DNA of 64,000 nt. Origin: Anisus vortex. Its lineage: Eukaryota > Mollusca > Gastropoda > Planorbidae. A model generated the notes under the pieces. It saw nothing but the letters and a program-made list of their open reading frames with translations. It did no database searches and was not told where the DNA came from. The stretch is from positions 992,001 to 1,056,000 of the forward strand of contig CASBPS010000188.1 of the NCBI GenBank assembly GCA_949126835.1, written 5' to 3'. Both the position numbers and the translations under genes were made by a program. Positions 33,101-48,319 of this stretch are shown here, one piece after another (within the stretch, counting starts at the first letter, position 1; each line of letters opens with the position of its first letter).

Positions 33101-36100
33101 TCTATACATATTTCACTTAACGTTCCATGAATTACATCATCTATTCTAATATTCTATACATATCTCACTTCACGTTCCATGAATCATATCATCTATTCTA
33201 ACATTCTATACATATCTCACTTCAGGTTCCATGAATTACATCATCTATTCTAAAAATCTATACATATCTCACTTCAAGTTCCATGAATCACATCATCTAT
33301 TCTAATATTCTATACATATATCACGTCACTTTCCATGAATCACATCATCTATTCTAACATTCTATACACATCTCACTTCACGTTCCATGAATCACATCAT
33401 CTATTATAACATTCTATACAAATCTCACTTCACGTTTCATGAATCCATCTATTCTAACAATCTATACATATTTCACTTAACGTTCCATGAATTACATCAT
33501 CTATTCTAATATTCTATACATATCTCACCTCACGTTCCATGAATCATATCATCTATTCTAACATTCTATACATATCTCACTTCAGGTTCCACGAATCACA
33601 TCATCTATTCTAAAATTCTATACATATCTCACTTCAAGTTCCATGAATCACATCATCTATTCTAACATTCTATACATATCTCACTTAACGTTCCATGAAT
33701 CACATCATCTATTCTAACATTCTATACCTATCTCACTTTACCTTCCATTAATTCATCTATTCTAACATTCTATACATATCTCACTTCACGTTCCATGACT
33801 CGCATCATCTATTCTAACATTCTATACATATCTCACTTCACATTTAATGAATCACATCAAATATTCTAACATTATATACATATCTCTCTTCATGTTCCAT
33901 GAATCCATCTATTCTTACATTCTATACATATCTCACTTCACGTTCAATGAATCACATCATCTATTCGAACATTCTATACATATCTCACTTCACGTTCCAA
34001 AAATCACATCACCTATTCTAATATTCTATACATATCTCACTTCACGTTCCATGAATCACATCATCTATTCTAACATTCTATACACATCTCACTTCACGTT
34101 CCATGAATCACATCATCTATTCTAACATTCTATACTCATCTCATTTCACGTTCCATGAATCACATCATCTATTCTAACATTCTATACATGTCTCACTTCA
34201 TGTTCCATTAATCACAACATCTACTCTAACATTCTATGCATATCTCACTTAACGTTCAATGAATCACATCATCTATTCTAACATTGTATACATATCTCAC
34301 TTCACGTTCCATGAATCACACCATCTATACTAACATTACATACATATCTCACATTACGTTCCATGTATCACATCATCAATTCTAACGTTCTATACTCATC
34401 TCATTTCACGTTCCATGAATCACATCATCTATTCTAACATTCTATACATATCTCTCTTCATGTTCCATGAATCCATCTATTCTAACATTCTATACATATC
34501 TCACTTCACGTTCCATGAATCATATCATCTATTCTAACATTCTATACATATCTCACCTCTAGTTCCATGAATCGCATCATCTATTCTAACATTCTATACA
34601 TATCTCACTTCACGTTCTATTAATCACATCATCTATTCTAACATTCTATACATATCTCACTTAACGTTCCATGAATCACATCATCTATTCTAACATTCTA
34701 TACCTATCTCACTTTACCTTCCATTAATTCATCTATTCTAACATTCTATACATATCTCACTTTACGTTCCATGAATCGCATCATCTATTCTAACATTCTA
34801 TACATATCTCAATTCACATTTAATGAATCACATCAAATATTCTAACATTATATACATATCTCTCTTCATGTTCCATGAATCCATCTATTTTTACATTCTA
34901 TACATATCTCACTTCACGTTCCATGAATCACATCATCTATTCGAACATTCTATACATATCTCACGTCACGTTTCAAAAATCACACCATTCTAACCTTCTA
35001 TACATATCTCACTTCACGTTCCATGAATCACATCATCTATTCTAACATTCTATACATGTCCAACTTCAGGTTCCATAAATCACATCATCTATTCTAATAT
35101 TCTATACATATCTCACTTCACGTTCCATTAATCACAACATCTATTCTAACATTCTATGCATATCTCACTTCACGTTCAATGAATACATCATCTATTCTAA
35201 CATTGTATACATATCTCACTTCACGTTCCATAAATCACACCATCTATACTAACATTACATACATATCTCACATTACGTTCCATGTATCACATCATCAATT
35301 CTAACATGCTATACTCATCTCATTTTACGTTCCATGAATCACATCATCTATTCTAACATTCTATACATGTCTCACTTCACGTTCCATGAATCATATCATT
35401 TATTCTAACTTTCTATACATATCTCACTTTAAGTTCCATAAATCCATCTATTCTAACATTATATACATATTTCTCTTCATGTTCCATGAATCCATCTATT
35501 CTAACATTCTATACATATCTCACTTCACGTTCCATGAATCATATCATCTATTCTAACATTCTATACATATCTCACTTCTAGTTCCATGAATCGCATCATC
35601 TATTCTAACATTCTATACATATCTCACTTCACGTTCTATTAATCACATCATCTATTCTAACATTCTATACATATCTCACTTAACGTTCCATGAATCACAT
35701 CATCTATTCTAACATTCTATACCTATCTCACTTTACCTTCCATTAATTCATCTATTCTAACATTCTATACATATCTCACTTCACGTTCCATGAATCTCAT
35801 CATCTATTCTAACATTCTATACATATCTTACTTCACATTTAATGAATCACATCAAATATTTTAACATTATATACATATCTCTCTTCATGTTCCATGAATC
35901 CATCTATTCTTACATTCTATACATATCTCACTTTAAGTTCCATGAATCACATCATCCATTCGAACATTCTATACATATCTCACTTCACGTTCCAAAAATC
36001 ACACCATTCTAACCTTCTATACATATCTCACTTCACGTTCCATGAATCACTTAATCTATTCTAACATTCTATACATGTCTCACTTCAGGTTCCATGAATC

Positions 36101-36441
36101 ACATCATCTATTCTAATATTCTATACATATCTCACTTCACGTTCCATGAATCACATCATCTATTCTAACATTCTATACACATCTCACTTCACGTTCCGTG
36201 AATCACATCATCTATTATAACATTCTATACATATCTCACTTCACGTTTCATGAATCCATCTATTCTAACATACTATACATATCTCTCTTTATGTTCCATG
36301 AATTCATCTATTCTAACAATCTATACATATTTCACTTGACGTTCCATGAATCACATCATTTATTCTAATATTCTATACATATCTCACTTCACGTTCCATG
36401 AATCACATCATCTATTCTAACATTCTATACATATCTCACTT
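30174..36441. repeat. 6,234-bp satellite HOR, copy 3
   Basis: The CTAG phase marker is at 30208, and the unit keeps the same variant order as copy 1 up to about 36441. There the next monomer reads TTCAAGTTCC instead of TTCTAGTTCC, ending the register. Scattered single-base differences from copies 1 and 2 exist, for example TATACATATATC near 32950 where the others have TATATATATATC, and TTAAGTTCCATAAATCC near 35430 where the others have TTACCTTCC. Confidence 0.9.
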
Positions 36442-39400
36442 CAAGTTCCATGAATCACATCATCTATTCTAATATTCTATACATATCTCACTTCACGTTT
36501 CATGAGTCATATCATCTATTCTAATATTCTATACATATACCACTTCACGTTCCATAAATCACAACATCTATTCTAACATTCTATACATATCTCACTTTAC
36601 ATTCCATGAATCACACCATCTATTCTAACATTCTATACATATCTCACTTCACGATCCATGAATTACACCATCTATTCTAAAATTCTATACATATCTCACT
36701 TCACGTTCTATGAATCACATCATCTATTCTAACATTCTATACATATCTCACTTCAAGTTCCATGAATCACGTCAACTATTCTAACATTCTATACATGTCT
36801 CACTTCACGTTCCATGAATCACATCATCTATTCTAACATTCTTTACATATCTCACTTTACGTTCCATAAATCCATCTATTCTAACATTCTATAAATATCT
36901 CTATTCATGTTCCATAAATCCATCTATTCTAACATTCTATACATATCTCACTTCACGTTCCATGAATCATATCATCTATTCTAACATTCCATACATATCT
37001 CACTTCACGTTCCATAAATCACATCATCTATTCTAACATTCTATACATATCTCACTTCACGTTCCATGAATCACATCATCAATTCTTACATTCTATACCT
37101 ATCTCACTTTACCTTCCATTAATCCATCTATTCTAACATTCTATACATATCTCACTTCACGTTCCATGAATCGCATCATCTGTTCTAACATTCTATACAT
37201 CTCTCACTTCACGTTTAATGAATCACATCAACTATTCTAACATTATATACATATCTCTCTTCATGTTCCATGAATCCATCTATTCTTACATTCTATACAT
37301 ATCTCACTTCACGTTCCATGAATCACATCATCTATTCGAACATTCTATACATATCTCACGTCACGTTTCAAAAATCACACCATTCTAACCTTCTATACAT
37401 ATCTCACTTCACGTTCCATGAATCACATCATCTATTCTAACATTCTATACATGTCTAACTTCAGGTTCCATAAATCACATCATCTATTCTAATATTCTAT
37501 ACATATCTCACTTCACGTTCCATTAATCACAACATCTATTCTAACATTCTATGCATATCTCACTTCACGTTCAATGAATCACATCATCTATTCTAACATT
37601 GTATACATATCTCAATTCACGTTCCATGAATCACACCATCTATACTAACATTACATACATATCTCACATTACGTTCCATGTATCACATCATCAATTCTAA
37701 CATGCTATACTCATCTCATTTTACGTTCCATGAATCACATCATCTATTCTAACATTCTATACATGTCTCACTTCACGTTCCATGAATCATATCATTTATT
37801 CTAACTTTCTATACATATCTCACTTTAAGTTCCATAAATCCATCTATTCTAACATTATATACATATTTCTCTTCATGTTCCATGAATCCATCTATTCTAA
37901 CATTCTATACATATCTCACTTCACGTTCCATGAATCATATCATCTATTCTAACATTCTATACATATCTCACATCTAGTTCCATGAATCGCATCATCTATT
38001 CTAACATTCTATACATATCTCACTTCACGTTCTATTAATCACATCATCTATTCTAAAATTCTATACATATCTCACTTAACGTTCCATGAATCACATCATC
38101 TATTCTAACATTCTATACCTATCTCACTTTACCTTCCATTAATTCATCTATTCTAACATTCTATACATGTCTCACTTCAGGTTCCATGAATCACATCATC
38201 TATTCTAATATTCTATACATATCTCACTTCGCGTTCCATGAATCACATCATCTTTTCTAACATTCTATACACATCTCACTTCACGTTCCATGAATCACAT
38301 CATTTATTATAACATTCTATACATATCTCACTTTACGTTCCATGAATCCATCTATTCTAACATTTTATACATATCTCTCTTCATGTTCCATGAATCCATC
38401 TATTCTAACAATCTATACATATTTCACTTCACGTTCCCTGAATCACATCATCTATTCTAATATTCTATACATATCTCACTTCACGTTCCATGAATCATAT
38501 CATCTATTCTAACATTCTATACATATCTCACTTCAGGTTCCATAAATCACATTATCTATTCTAAAATTCTATACATATCTCACTTCAAGTTCCATGAATC
38601 ACATCATCTATTCTAACATTCTATACATATCTTACTTCACGTTCCATTAATCACATTTTCTATTCTAACATTCTATTCATATCTCACTTCACGTTCAATG
38701 AATCACATCATCTATTCTAACATTGTATACATATCTCACTTCACGTTCCATGAATCACACCATCTATCCTAACATTCCATACATATCTCACATTACTTCC
38801 ATATATCACATCATCTCATCTAACATTCTATACTCATCTCACTTCAAGTTCCATGAATAACATCATCTATTCTAACATTCTATGCATATCTCACTTCACG
38901 TTCCATGAATCACATCTTCATCACAACATTCTATACATGTCTCACTTCACGTTCCATGAATTACATCACTTATTCTAACTTTCTTTACATATCTCACTTT
39001 ACGTTCCATGAATTCATCTATTCTAACGTTCTATACATATCCCACTTCACGTCCATGATTCCATTTATTTTAACATTCTATACATATCTCACTTCATGTT
39101 AAATGAATCACATCATCTATTATATTATTCTATACATATCTCACTTCACGTTCCATAAATCACACCATCTATTCTAACATTTCATAAATATATCACTTCA
39201 CGTTCCATGAATCACATCATCAATACAACATTCTATACATGTCTCACTTCACGTTCCTTGAATCACATCATCTATTCTAACATTCTATACCTATCTCACT
39301 TTACATTCCATGAATCACATCTTCAATACAACATTCTATACATGTCTCACTTCACGTTCCATGAATCACATCACTTATTCTAACTTTCTATACATATCTC

Positions 39401-41030
39401 ACTTTACGTTCCATGAATTCATCTATTCTAACGTTCTATACATATCCCACTTCACGTCGATGATTCCATCTATTTTAACATTTTATACATATCTCACTTC
39501 ATGTTCCATTAATCGCATCATCTATTCTAACATTCTATACATATCTCACTTCACGTTAAATAAATCACATCATCTATTCTATTATTTTATACATATCTCA
39601 CTTCACGTTCCATAAATCACACCATCTATTCTAACATTTCATAAATATATCACTTCACGTTCCATGAATCACATCATCAATTCCAACATTCTATACATGT
39701 CTCACTTTACGTTCCATGAATCACATCATATATTCTTACATTCTATGAAAATCTCACTTCACGTTCCATGAATCACATCATCAATACAACATTCTATACT
39801 TGTCTCACTTCACGTTCCTTGAATCACATCATCTATTCTAACATTCTATACCTATCTCACTTTACCTTCCATTAATCCATCTGTTCTAACATTCTATACA
39901 TATCTCACTTTACGTTCCATGAATCATATCATCTATTCTAACATTCTATACATGTCTCACTTCAGGTTCCAAGAATCACATCATCTATTCTGATATTCTT
40001 TACATATCTCACTTCACGTTCCATGAATCACATCATCTCTTCTAACTTTCTATACATATCTCACTTTACGTTCCATGAATCCATCTATTCTAACATTCTA
40101 TACATATCTCACTTCACGTTCCTTTAATCCATCTATTCTAACATTCTATACATATCTCACTTCTAGTTCCATGAATCGCATCATCTATTCTATTTTTCCA
40201 GCATATCTCACTTCACGTTTAATGAATCACATCATTTATTCTAACATTCTTTACATATCTCACTTCATGTTCCATGAATCCATCTATTCTAACATTCTAT
40301 ACATATCTCACTTCACGTTCCATGAATCACATCATCTATTTTAACATTCTATACATATCTCACTTCACGTTCCATGAATCCATCTATTCTAACATTCTAT
40401 ACATATCCCACTTCACGTTCCATAAATCACATTAACTATTCTAACATTCTATACATATCTCACTTCACATTCCATGAATCACACCATCTATTCTAACATT
40501 CTATACATATCTCACTTCACGATCCATGAATCACATCATCTAGTCTAAAATTCTATACATATCTCACTTCACGTTCCATGAATCACATCATCTATTCTAA
40601 CATTCTATACATATCTCACTTTACGTTCCATGAATCACGTCAACTATTCTAACATTCTATACATGTCTCACTTCACGTTCCATGAATCACATCATCTATT
40701 CTAACATTCTATACATGTCTCACTTCACGTTCCATGAATCATATCAACTATTCTAACTTTCTATACATATCTCACTTTACGTTCTATAAATCCATCTATT
40801 CTAACATTCTATAAATATCTCTCTTTATGTTCCATGAATACATCTATTCTAACATTCTATACATATCTCACTTCACGTTTAATGAATCACATCAACTATT
40901 CTAACATTATATACATATCTCTCTTCATGTTCCATTAATCCATCTATTCTAACATTCTATACATATCTCACTTCACGTTCCATGAATCACATAATCTATT
41001 CTAACATTATATGCATGTCTTACTTCAGGT
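36442..41030. repeat. Satellite transition block between two HOR families
   Basis: All satellite monomers, but in a mixed order. Roughly 37.26-38.16 kb repeats the pattern of 34.87-35.76 kb; the CTAACATGCT marker at 35306 and 37702 gives an offset of 2,396 bp. A short local repeat of about 405 bp, units beginning near 38905 and 39310, carries CACATCTTC followed by ACAACATTC. From about 40.07 kb the order (TTCCTTTAATCC, TTCTAG, CTATTTTTCCAGC) matches that seen again at 55.49 kb and 58.03 kb. Confidence 0.75.
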
Positions 41031-44000
41031 TCCATGAATCACATCATCTATTATAACATTCTATACATATCTCACTTCACGTTCCATGAATCCATTTATT
41101 CTAACATTCTATACATATCTCTCTTCATGTTCCATGAATCCATCTATTCTAACAATCTATACATATTTCACTTAACCTTCCATGAATCACATCATCTATT
41201 ATAATATTCTATACATATCTCACTTCACGTTCCATGAATCATATCATCTATTCTAACATTCTATACATATCTCACTTCAGGTTCCATGAATTACATCATC
41301 TATTCTAAAATTCTATATATATCTCACTTCAAGTTCCATGAATCACATCATCTATTCTAACATTCTATACATATCTCACTTCACGTTTCATTAATCACAA
41401 CATCTATTCTAACATTCTATTCATATCTCACTTCACGTTCAATGAATCACATCATCAATTCTAACATTGTATACATATCTCACTTCACGTTCCATGAATC
41501 ACACTATCTATCCTAACATTCCATACATATCTCACATTACGTTCCATGTATCACATCATCTATTCTAACATTCTATACTCATCTCACTTCACGTTCCATG
41601 AATCACATCATCTATTCTAACATTCTATACATGTCTCACTTCACGTTCCATAAATCATATCATCTATTCTAACTTTCTATACATATCTCACTTTACGTTC
41701 CATAAATCTATCTATTCTAACATTCTATACATATCTTTCTTCATGTTCCATGAATCCATCTATTCTAACATTCTATACATATCTCACTTTACGTTCCATA
41801 AATCATATCATCTATTCTAACATTATATACATATCTCACTTCACGTTCTTTTAATCACATCATCTATTCTAACATTCCATACATATCTCACTTTACGTTC
41901 CATGAATCACATCATCTATTCTAACATTCTATACCTATCTCACTTTACCTTCAATTAATTCATCTATTCTAACATTCTATACATATCTTACTTCACGTTC
42001 CATGAATCGCATCTTCTATTCTAACATTCTATACATATCTCACTTCATATTTAATGAATCACATCAACTATTCTAACATTATATACATATCTCTCTTCAT
42101 GTTCCATGAATCCATCTATTCTAACATTCTATACATATCTCACTTCACGTTACATGAATCACATCATCTATTCGAACATTCTATACATATCTCACTTCAC
42201 GTTCCAAAAATCACACCATTCTAACCTTATATACATATCTCACTTCACGTTCCATGAATCACATCATCTATTCTAACATTCTATACATGTCTCACTTCAG
42301 AATCCATGAATCACATCATCTATTCTAATATTCTATACATATCTCACTTCACGTTCCATGAATCACATCATATATTCTAACATTCTATACACATCTCACT
42401 TCACGTTCCATGAATCACATCATCTATTATAACATTCTATACATATCTCACTTTACGTTTCATGAATCCATCTATTCTAACAATCTATACATATTTCACT
42501 TCACGTTCCATGAATCACATCATCTATTCTAATATTCTATACATATCTCACTTCACGTTCCATGAATCATATCATCTATTCTAACATTTTATACATATCT
42601 CACTTCAGGTTCCATGAATCACATTATCTATTCTAAAATTATATACATATCTCACTTCAAGTTCCATGAATCACATCATCTATTCTAACATTCTATACAT
42701 ATCTTACTTCACGTTCCATTAATCACATCATCTATTCTAACATTCTATTCATATCTCACTTCACGTTCAATGAATCACATCATCTATTCTAACATTGTAT
42801 ACATATCTCACTTCACGTTCCATGAATCACACCATCTATCCTAACATTCTATACATATCTCACATTACTTCCATATATCACATCATCTCATCTAACATTC
42901 TATACTCATCTCACTTCACGTTCCATGAATCACATCATCTATTCTAACATTCTATTCATATCTCACTTCACGTTCCATGAATCACATCTTCAATACAACA
43001 TTCTATACATATCCCACTTCACGTCCATGAATCCATCTATTTTAAAATTCTATACATATCTCACTTCATGTTCCATTAATCGCATCATCTATTCTAACAT
43101 TCTATACATATCTCACTTCACGTTAAATGAATCACATCATCTATTCTAACATTCTATACATATCTTACTTCACGTTCCATAAATCACACCATCTATTCTA
43201 ACATTTCATAAATATATCACTTCACGTTCCATGAATCACATCATATATTCTAACATTCTATACATATTTTACTTCACGTTCCATAAATCACATCATCTCT
43301 TCTAACTTTCTATACATATCTCACTTCACGTTCCATGAATCCATCTATTCTAACATTCTATACATATCTCACTTCACGTTCCATGAATCATATCATCTAT
43401 TCTAACATTCTATACATATCTCACTTCACGTTCCATGAATCACATAATCTATTCTAACATTCTATACATATCTCACTTCACGTTCTATTAATCACATCAT
43501 CTATTCTAACATTCTATACATATCTCACTTCACGTTCCATGAATCGCATCATGAATTCTAACATTCTATACATATCTCACTTCACGTTTAATGAATCACA
43601 TCAACTATTCTAACATTATATACATATCTCTCTTCATGTTCCATGAATCCATCTATTCTAACATTCTATACATATCTCACTTCACGTTCCATGAATCACA
43701 AAATCTATTCTAACATTCTATACATGTCTCACTTCAGGTTCCATGAATCACATCATCTATTATAACATTCTATACATATCTCACTTCACGTTCCATGAAT
43801 CCATTTATTCTAACATTCTATACATATCTCTCTTCATGTTCCATGAATCCATCTATTCTAACAATCTATACATATTTCACTTAACCTTCCATGAATCACA
43901 TCATCTATTATAATATTCTATACATATCTCACTTCACGTTCCATGAATCACATCATCTATTCTAAAATTCTATACATATCTCACTTCAAGTTCCATGAAT

Positions 44001-47000
44001 CACATCATCTATTCTAACATTCTATACATATCTCACTTCACGTTTCATTAATTACAACATCTATTCTAACATTCTATTCATATCTCACTTCACGTTTAAT
44101 TAATCACATCATCTATTCTAACATTGTATACATATCTCACTTCACGTTCCATGAATCACACCATCTATCCTAACATTCCATACATATCTCACATTACGTT
44201 CCATGAATCACACTATCTATCCTAACATTCCATACATATCTCACATTACGTTCCATGTATCACATCATCTATTCTAACATTCTATACTCATCTCACTTTA
44301 CGTTCCATGAATCACATCATCTATTCTAACATTCTATACATGTCTCACTTCACGTTCCATAAATCATATCATCTATTCTAACTTTCTATACATATCTCAC
44401 TTTACGTTCCATAAATCCATCTATTCTAACATTCTATACATATCTTTCTTCATGTTCCATGAATCCATCTATTCTAACATTCTATACATATCTCACTTTA
44501 CGTTCCATGAATCATATCATCTATTCTAACATTATATACATATCTCACTTCACGTTCTTTTAATCACATCATCTATTCTAACATTCTATACATATCTCAC
44601 TTTACGTTCCATGAATCACATCATCTATTCTAACATTCTATACCTTTCTCACTTTACCTTCAATTAATTCATCTATTCTAACATTCTATACATATCTTAC
44701 TTCACGTTCCATGAATCGCATCATCTATTCTAACATTCTATACATATCTCACTTCATATTTAATGAATCACATCAACTATTCTAACATTATATACATATC
44801 TCTCTTCATGTTCCATGAATCCATCTATTCTAACATTCTATACATATCTCACTTCACGTTACATGAATCACATCATCTATTCGAACATTCTATACATATC
44901 TCACTTCACGTTCCAAAAATCACACCATTCTAACCTTATATACATATCTCACTTCACGTTCCATGAATCACATCATCTATTCTAACATTCTATACATGTC
45001 TCACTTCAGAATCCATGAATCACATCATCTATTCTAATATTCTATACATATCTCACTTCACGTTCCATGAATCACATCATATATTCTAACATTCTATACA
45101 CATCTCACTTCACGTTCCATGAATCACATCATCTATTATAACATTCTATACATATCTCACTTTACGTTTCATGAATCCATCTATTCTAACAATCTATACA
45201 TAATTCACTTCACGTTCCATGAATCACATCATCTATTCTAATATTCTATACATATCTCACTTCACGTTCCATGAATCATATCATCTATTCTAACATTTTA
45301 TACATATCTCACTTCAGGTTCCATGAATCACATTATCTATTCTAAAATTATATACATATCTCACTTCAAGTTCCATGAATCACATCATCTATTCTAACAT
45401 TCTATACATATCTTACTTCACGTTCCATTAATCACATCATCTATTCTAACATTCTATTCATATCTCACTTCACGTTCAATGAATCACATCATCTATTCTA
45501 ACATTGTATACATATCTCACTTCACGTTCCATGAATCACACCATCTATCCTAACATTCTATACATATCTCACATTACTTCCATATATCACATCATCTCAT
45601 CTAACATTCTATACTCATCTCACTTCACGTTCCATGAATCACATCATCTATTCTAACATTCTATTCATATCTCACTTCACGTTCCATGAATCACATCTTC
45701 AATACAACATTCTATACATGTCTCACTTCACGTTCCATGAATCACATCACTTATTCTAACTTTCTATACATATCCCACTTCACGTCCATGAATCCATCTA
45801 TTTTAAAATTCTATACATATCTCACTTCATGTTCCATTAATCGCATCATCTTTTCTAACATTCTATACATATCTCACTTCACGTTAAATGAATCACATCA
45901 TCTATTCTAACATTCTATACATATCTTACTTCACGTTCCATAAATCACACCATCTATTCTAACATTTCATAAATATATCACTTCACGTTCCATGAATCAC
46001 ATCATCAATTCCAACATTCTATACATGTCTCACTTTACGTTCCATGAATCACATCATATATTCTAACATTCTATACATATTTTACTTCACGTTCCATGAA
46101 TCACATCATCTCTTCTAACTTTCTATACATATCTCACTTCACGTTCCATGAATCCATCTATTCTAACATTCTATACATATCTCACTTTACGTTCCATGAA
46201 TCATATCATCTATTCTAACATTCTATACATATCTCACTTCACGTTCCATGAATCACATAATCTATTCTAACATTCTATACATATCTCACTTCACGTTCTA
46301 TTAATCACATCATCTATTCTAACATTCTATACATATCTCACTTCACGTTCCATGAATCGCATCATGAATTCTAACATTCTATACATATCTCACTTCACGT
46401 TTAATGAATCACATCAACTATTCTAACATTATATACATATCTCTCTTCATGTTCCATGAATCCATCTATTCTAACATTCTATACATATCTCACTTCACGT
46501 TCCATGAATCACAAAATCTATTCTAACATTCTATACATGTCTCACTTCAGGCTCCATGAATCACATCATCTATTATAACATTCTATACATATCTCACTTC
46601 ACGTTCCATGAATCCATTTATTCTAACATTCTATACATATCTCTCTTCATGTTCCATGAATCCATCTATTCTAACAATCTATACATATTTCACTTAACCT
46701 TCCATGAATCACATCATCTATTATAATATTCTATACATATCTCACTTCACGTTCCATGAATCACATCATCTATTCTAAAATTCTATACATATCTCACTTC
46801 AAGTTCCATGAATCACATCATCTATTTTAACATTCTATACATATCTCACTTCACGTTTCATTAATTACAACATCTATTCTAACATTCTATTCATATCTCA
46901 CTTCACGTTCAATTAATCACATCATCTATTCTAACATTGTATACATATCTCACTTCACGTTCCATGAATCACACCATCTATCCTAACATTCCATACATAT

Positions 47001-48319
47001 CTCACATTACGTTCCATGTATCACATCATCTATTCTAACATTCTATACTCATCTCACTTCACGTTCCATGAATCACATCATCTATTCTAACATTCTATAC
47101 ATGTCTCACTTCACGTTCCATAAATCATATCATCTATTCTAACTTTCTATACATATCTCACTTTACGTTCCATAAATCCATCTATTCTAACATTCTATAC
47201 ATATCTTTTTTCATGTTCCATGAATCCATCTATTCTAACATTCTATACATATCTCACTTTACGTTCCATGAATCATATCATCTATTCTAACATTATATAC
47301 ATATCTCACTTCACGTTCTATTAATCACATCATCTATTCTAACATTCTATACATATCTCACTTTACGTTCCATGAATCACATCATCTATTTTAACATTCT
47401 ATACCTATCTCACTTTACCTTCCATTAATTCATCTATTCTAACATTCTATACATATCTTACTTCACGTTCCATGAATCGCATCATCTATTCTAACATTCT
47501 ATACATATCTCACTTCACATTTAATGAATCACATCAACTATTCTAACATTATATACATATCTCTCTTCATGTTCCATGAATCCATCTATTCTAACATTCT
47601 ATACATATCTCACTTCACGTTCCATGAATCACATCATCTATTCGAACATTTTATACATATCTCACTTCACGTTCCAAAAATCACACCATTCTAACCTTAT
47701 ATACATATCTCAATTCACGTTCCATAAATCACATCATCTACTCTAACATTCTATATATGTCTCACTTCAGGTTCCATGAATCACATCATCTATTCTAATA
47801 TTCTATACATATCTCACTTCACGTTCCATGAATCACATCATCTATTCTAACATTATATACACATCTCACTTCACGTTCCATGAATCACATCATCTATTAT
47901 AACATTCTATACATATCTCACTTTACGTTCCATGAATCCATCTATTATAACATTTTATACATATCTCTCTTCATGTTCCATGAATCCATCTATTCTAACA
48001 ATCTATAAATATTTCACTTCACGTTCCATGAATCACATCATCTATTCTAATATTCTATACATATCTCACTTCACGTTCCATAAATCATATCATCTATTCT
48101 AACATTCTATACATATCTCACTTCAGGTTCCATGAATCACATTATCTATTCTAAAATTCTATACATATCTCACTTCAAGTTATAATGAATCACATCATCT
48201 ATTCTAACATTCTATACATATCTTACTTCACGTTCCATTAATCACATCATCTATTCTAACATTCTATTCATATCTCACTTCACGTTCAATGAATCACATC
48301 ATCTATTCTAACATTGTAT
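41031..48319. repeat. 2.7-2.8-kb satellite HOR family, left of the element
   Basis: The series starting CCATGAATCACATCATCTATTATAAC near 41032 restarts near 43741 (2,709 bp) and again near 46554 (2,813 bp, the marker reading GGCTCC). The differences from about 2.76 kb are gain or loss of single 52-bp monomers, for example an extra CACTATCTATCC unit near 44201-44252. The third unit is interrupted by the retrotransposon at 48319/48320. Confidence 0.82.
48316..48319. other. Target-site duplication, left copy (GTAT)
   Basis: The satellite reads ACATTGTAT and is then interrupted by TGTTACG. The same four bases restart the satellite after the right LTR. The empty paralogous position at 57192 reads ACATTGTATACATATC with one GTAT, so the second copy is insertion-generated. 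Confidence 0.92.

Larger units (their letters stand above)
1..48319. repeat. Satellite array, left arm (52/48-bp monomers, head to tail)
   Basis: Uninterrupted tandem array. The commonest monomer is 52 bp and can be followed by the landmarks CATTCTATACATATCTCAC, TTCACGTTCC, ATGAATCACATCATC and TATTCTAA. A frequent 48-bp form reads GAATCCATC where the long form reads GAATCACATCATC. Every unit lies in the same orientation, and no unique sequence interrupts the arm. Common variants are TTCAGG, TTCAAG, TTCATG and TTTACG at the CpG landmark, CTATTAATC for CCATGAATC, and CTCTCTTCATG. The array runs off the left edge of the window. It could be centromeric, pericentromeric or interstitial heterochromatin; the sequence does not decide. 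The many ORFs of 65-108 codons are made of monomer translation and are not annotated as genes. Confidence 0.97.

Noticed and set aside
1..48300. Dozens of + strand ORFs of 65-108 codons with MNHIIYSNILYIS-like peptides
   Set aside because: They are translations of satellite monomers. The same peptides recur wherever the same variant units recur, and they end when 52-bp units shift the frame to a stop. No promoter, codon signal or domain supports them.
1..48319. A CENP-B box or telomeric repeat in the satellite
   Set aside because: No TTCG....A..CGGG-type motif and no TTAGGG-type runs. Centromere function cannot be argued from motifs here.
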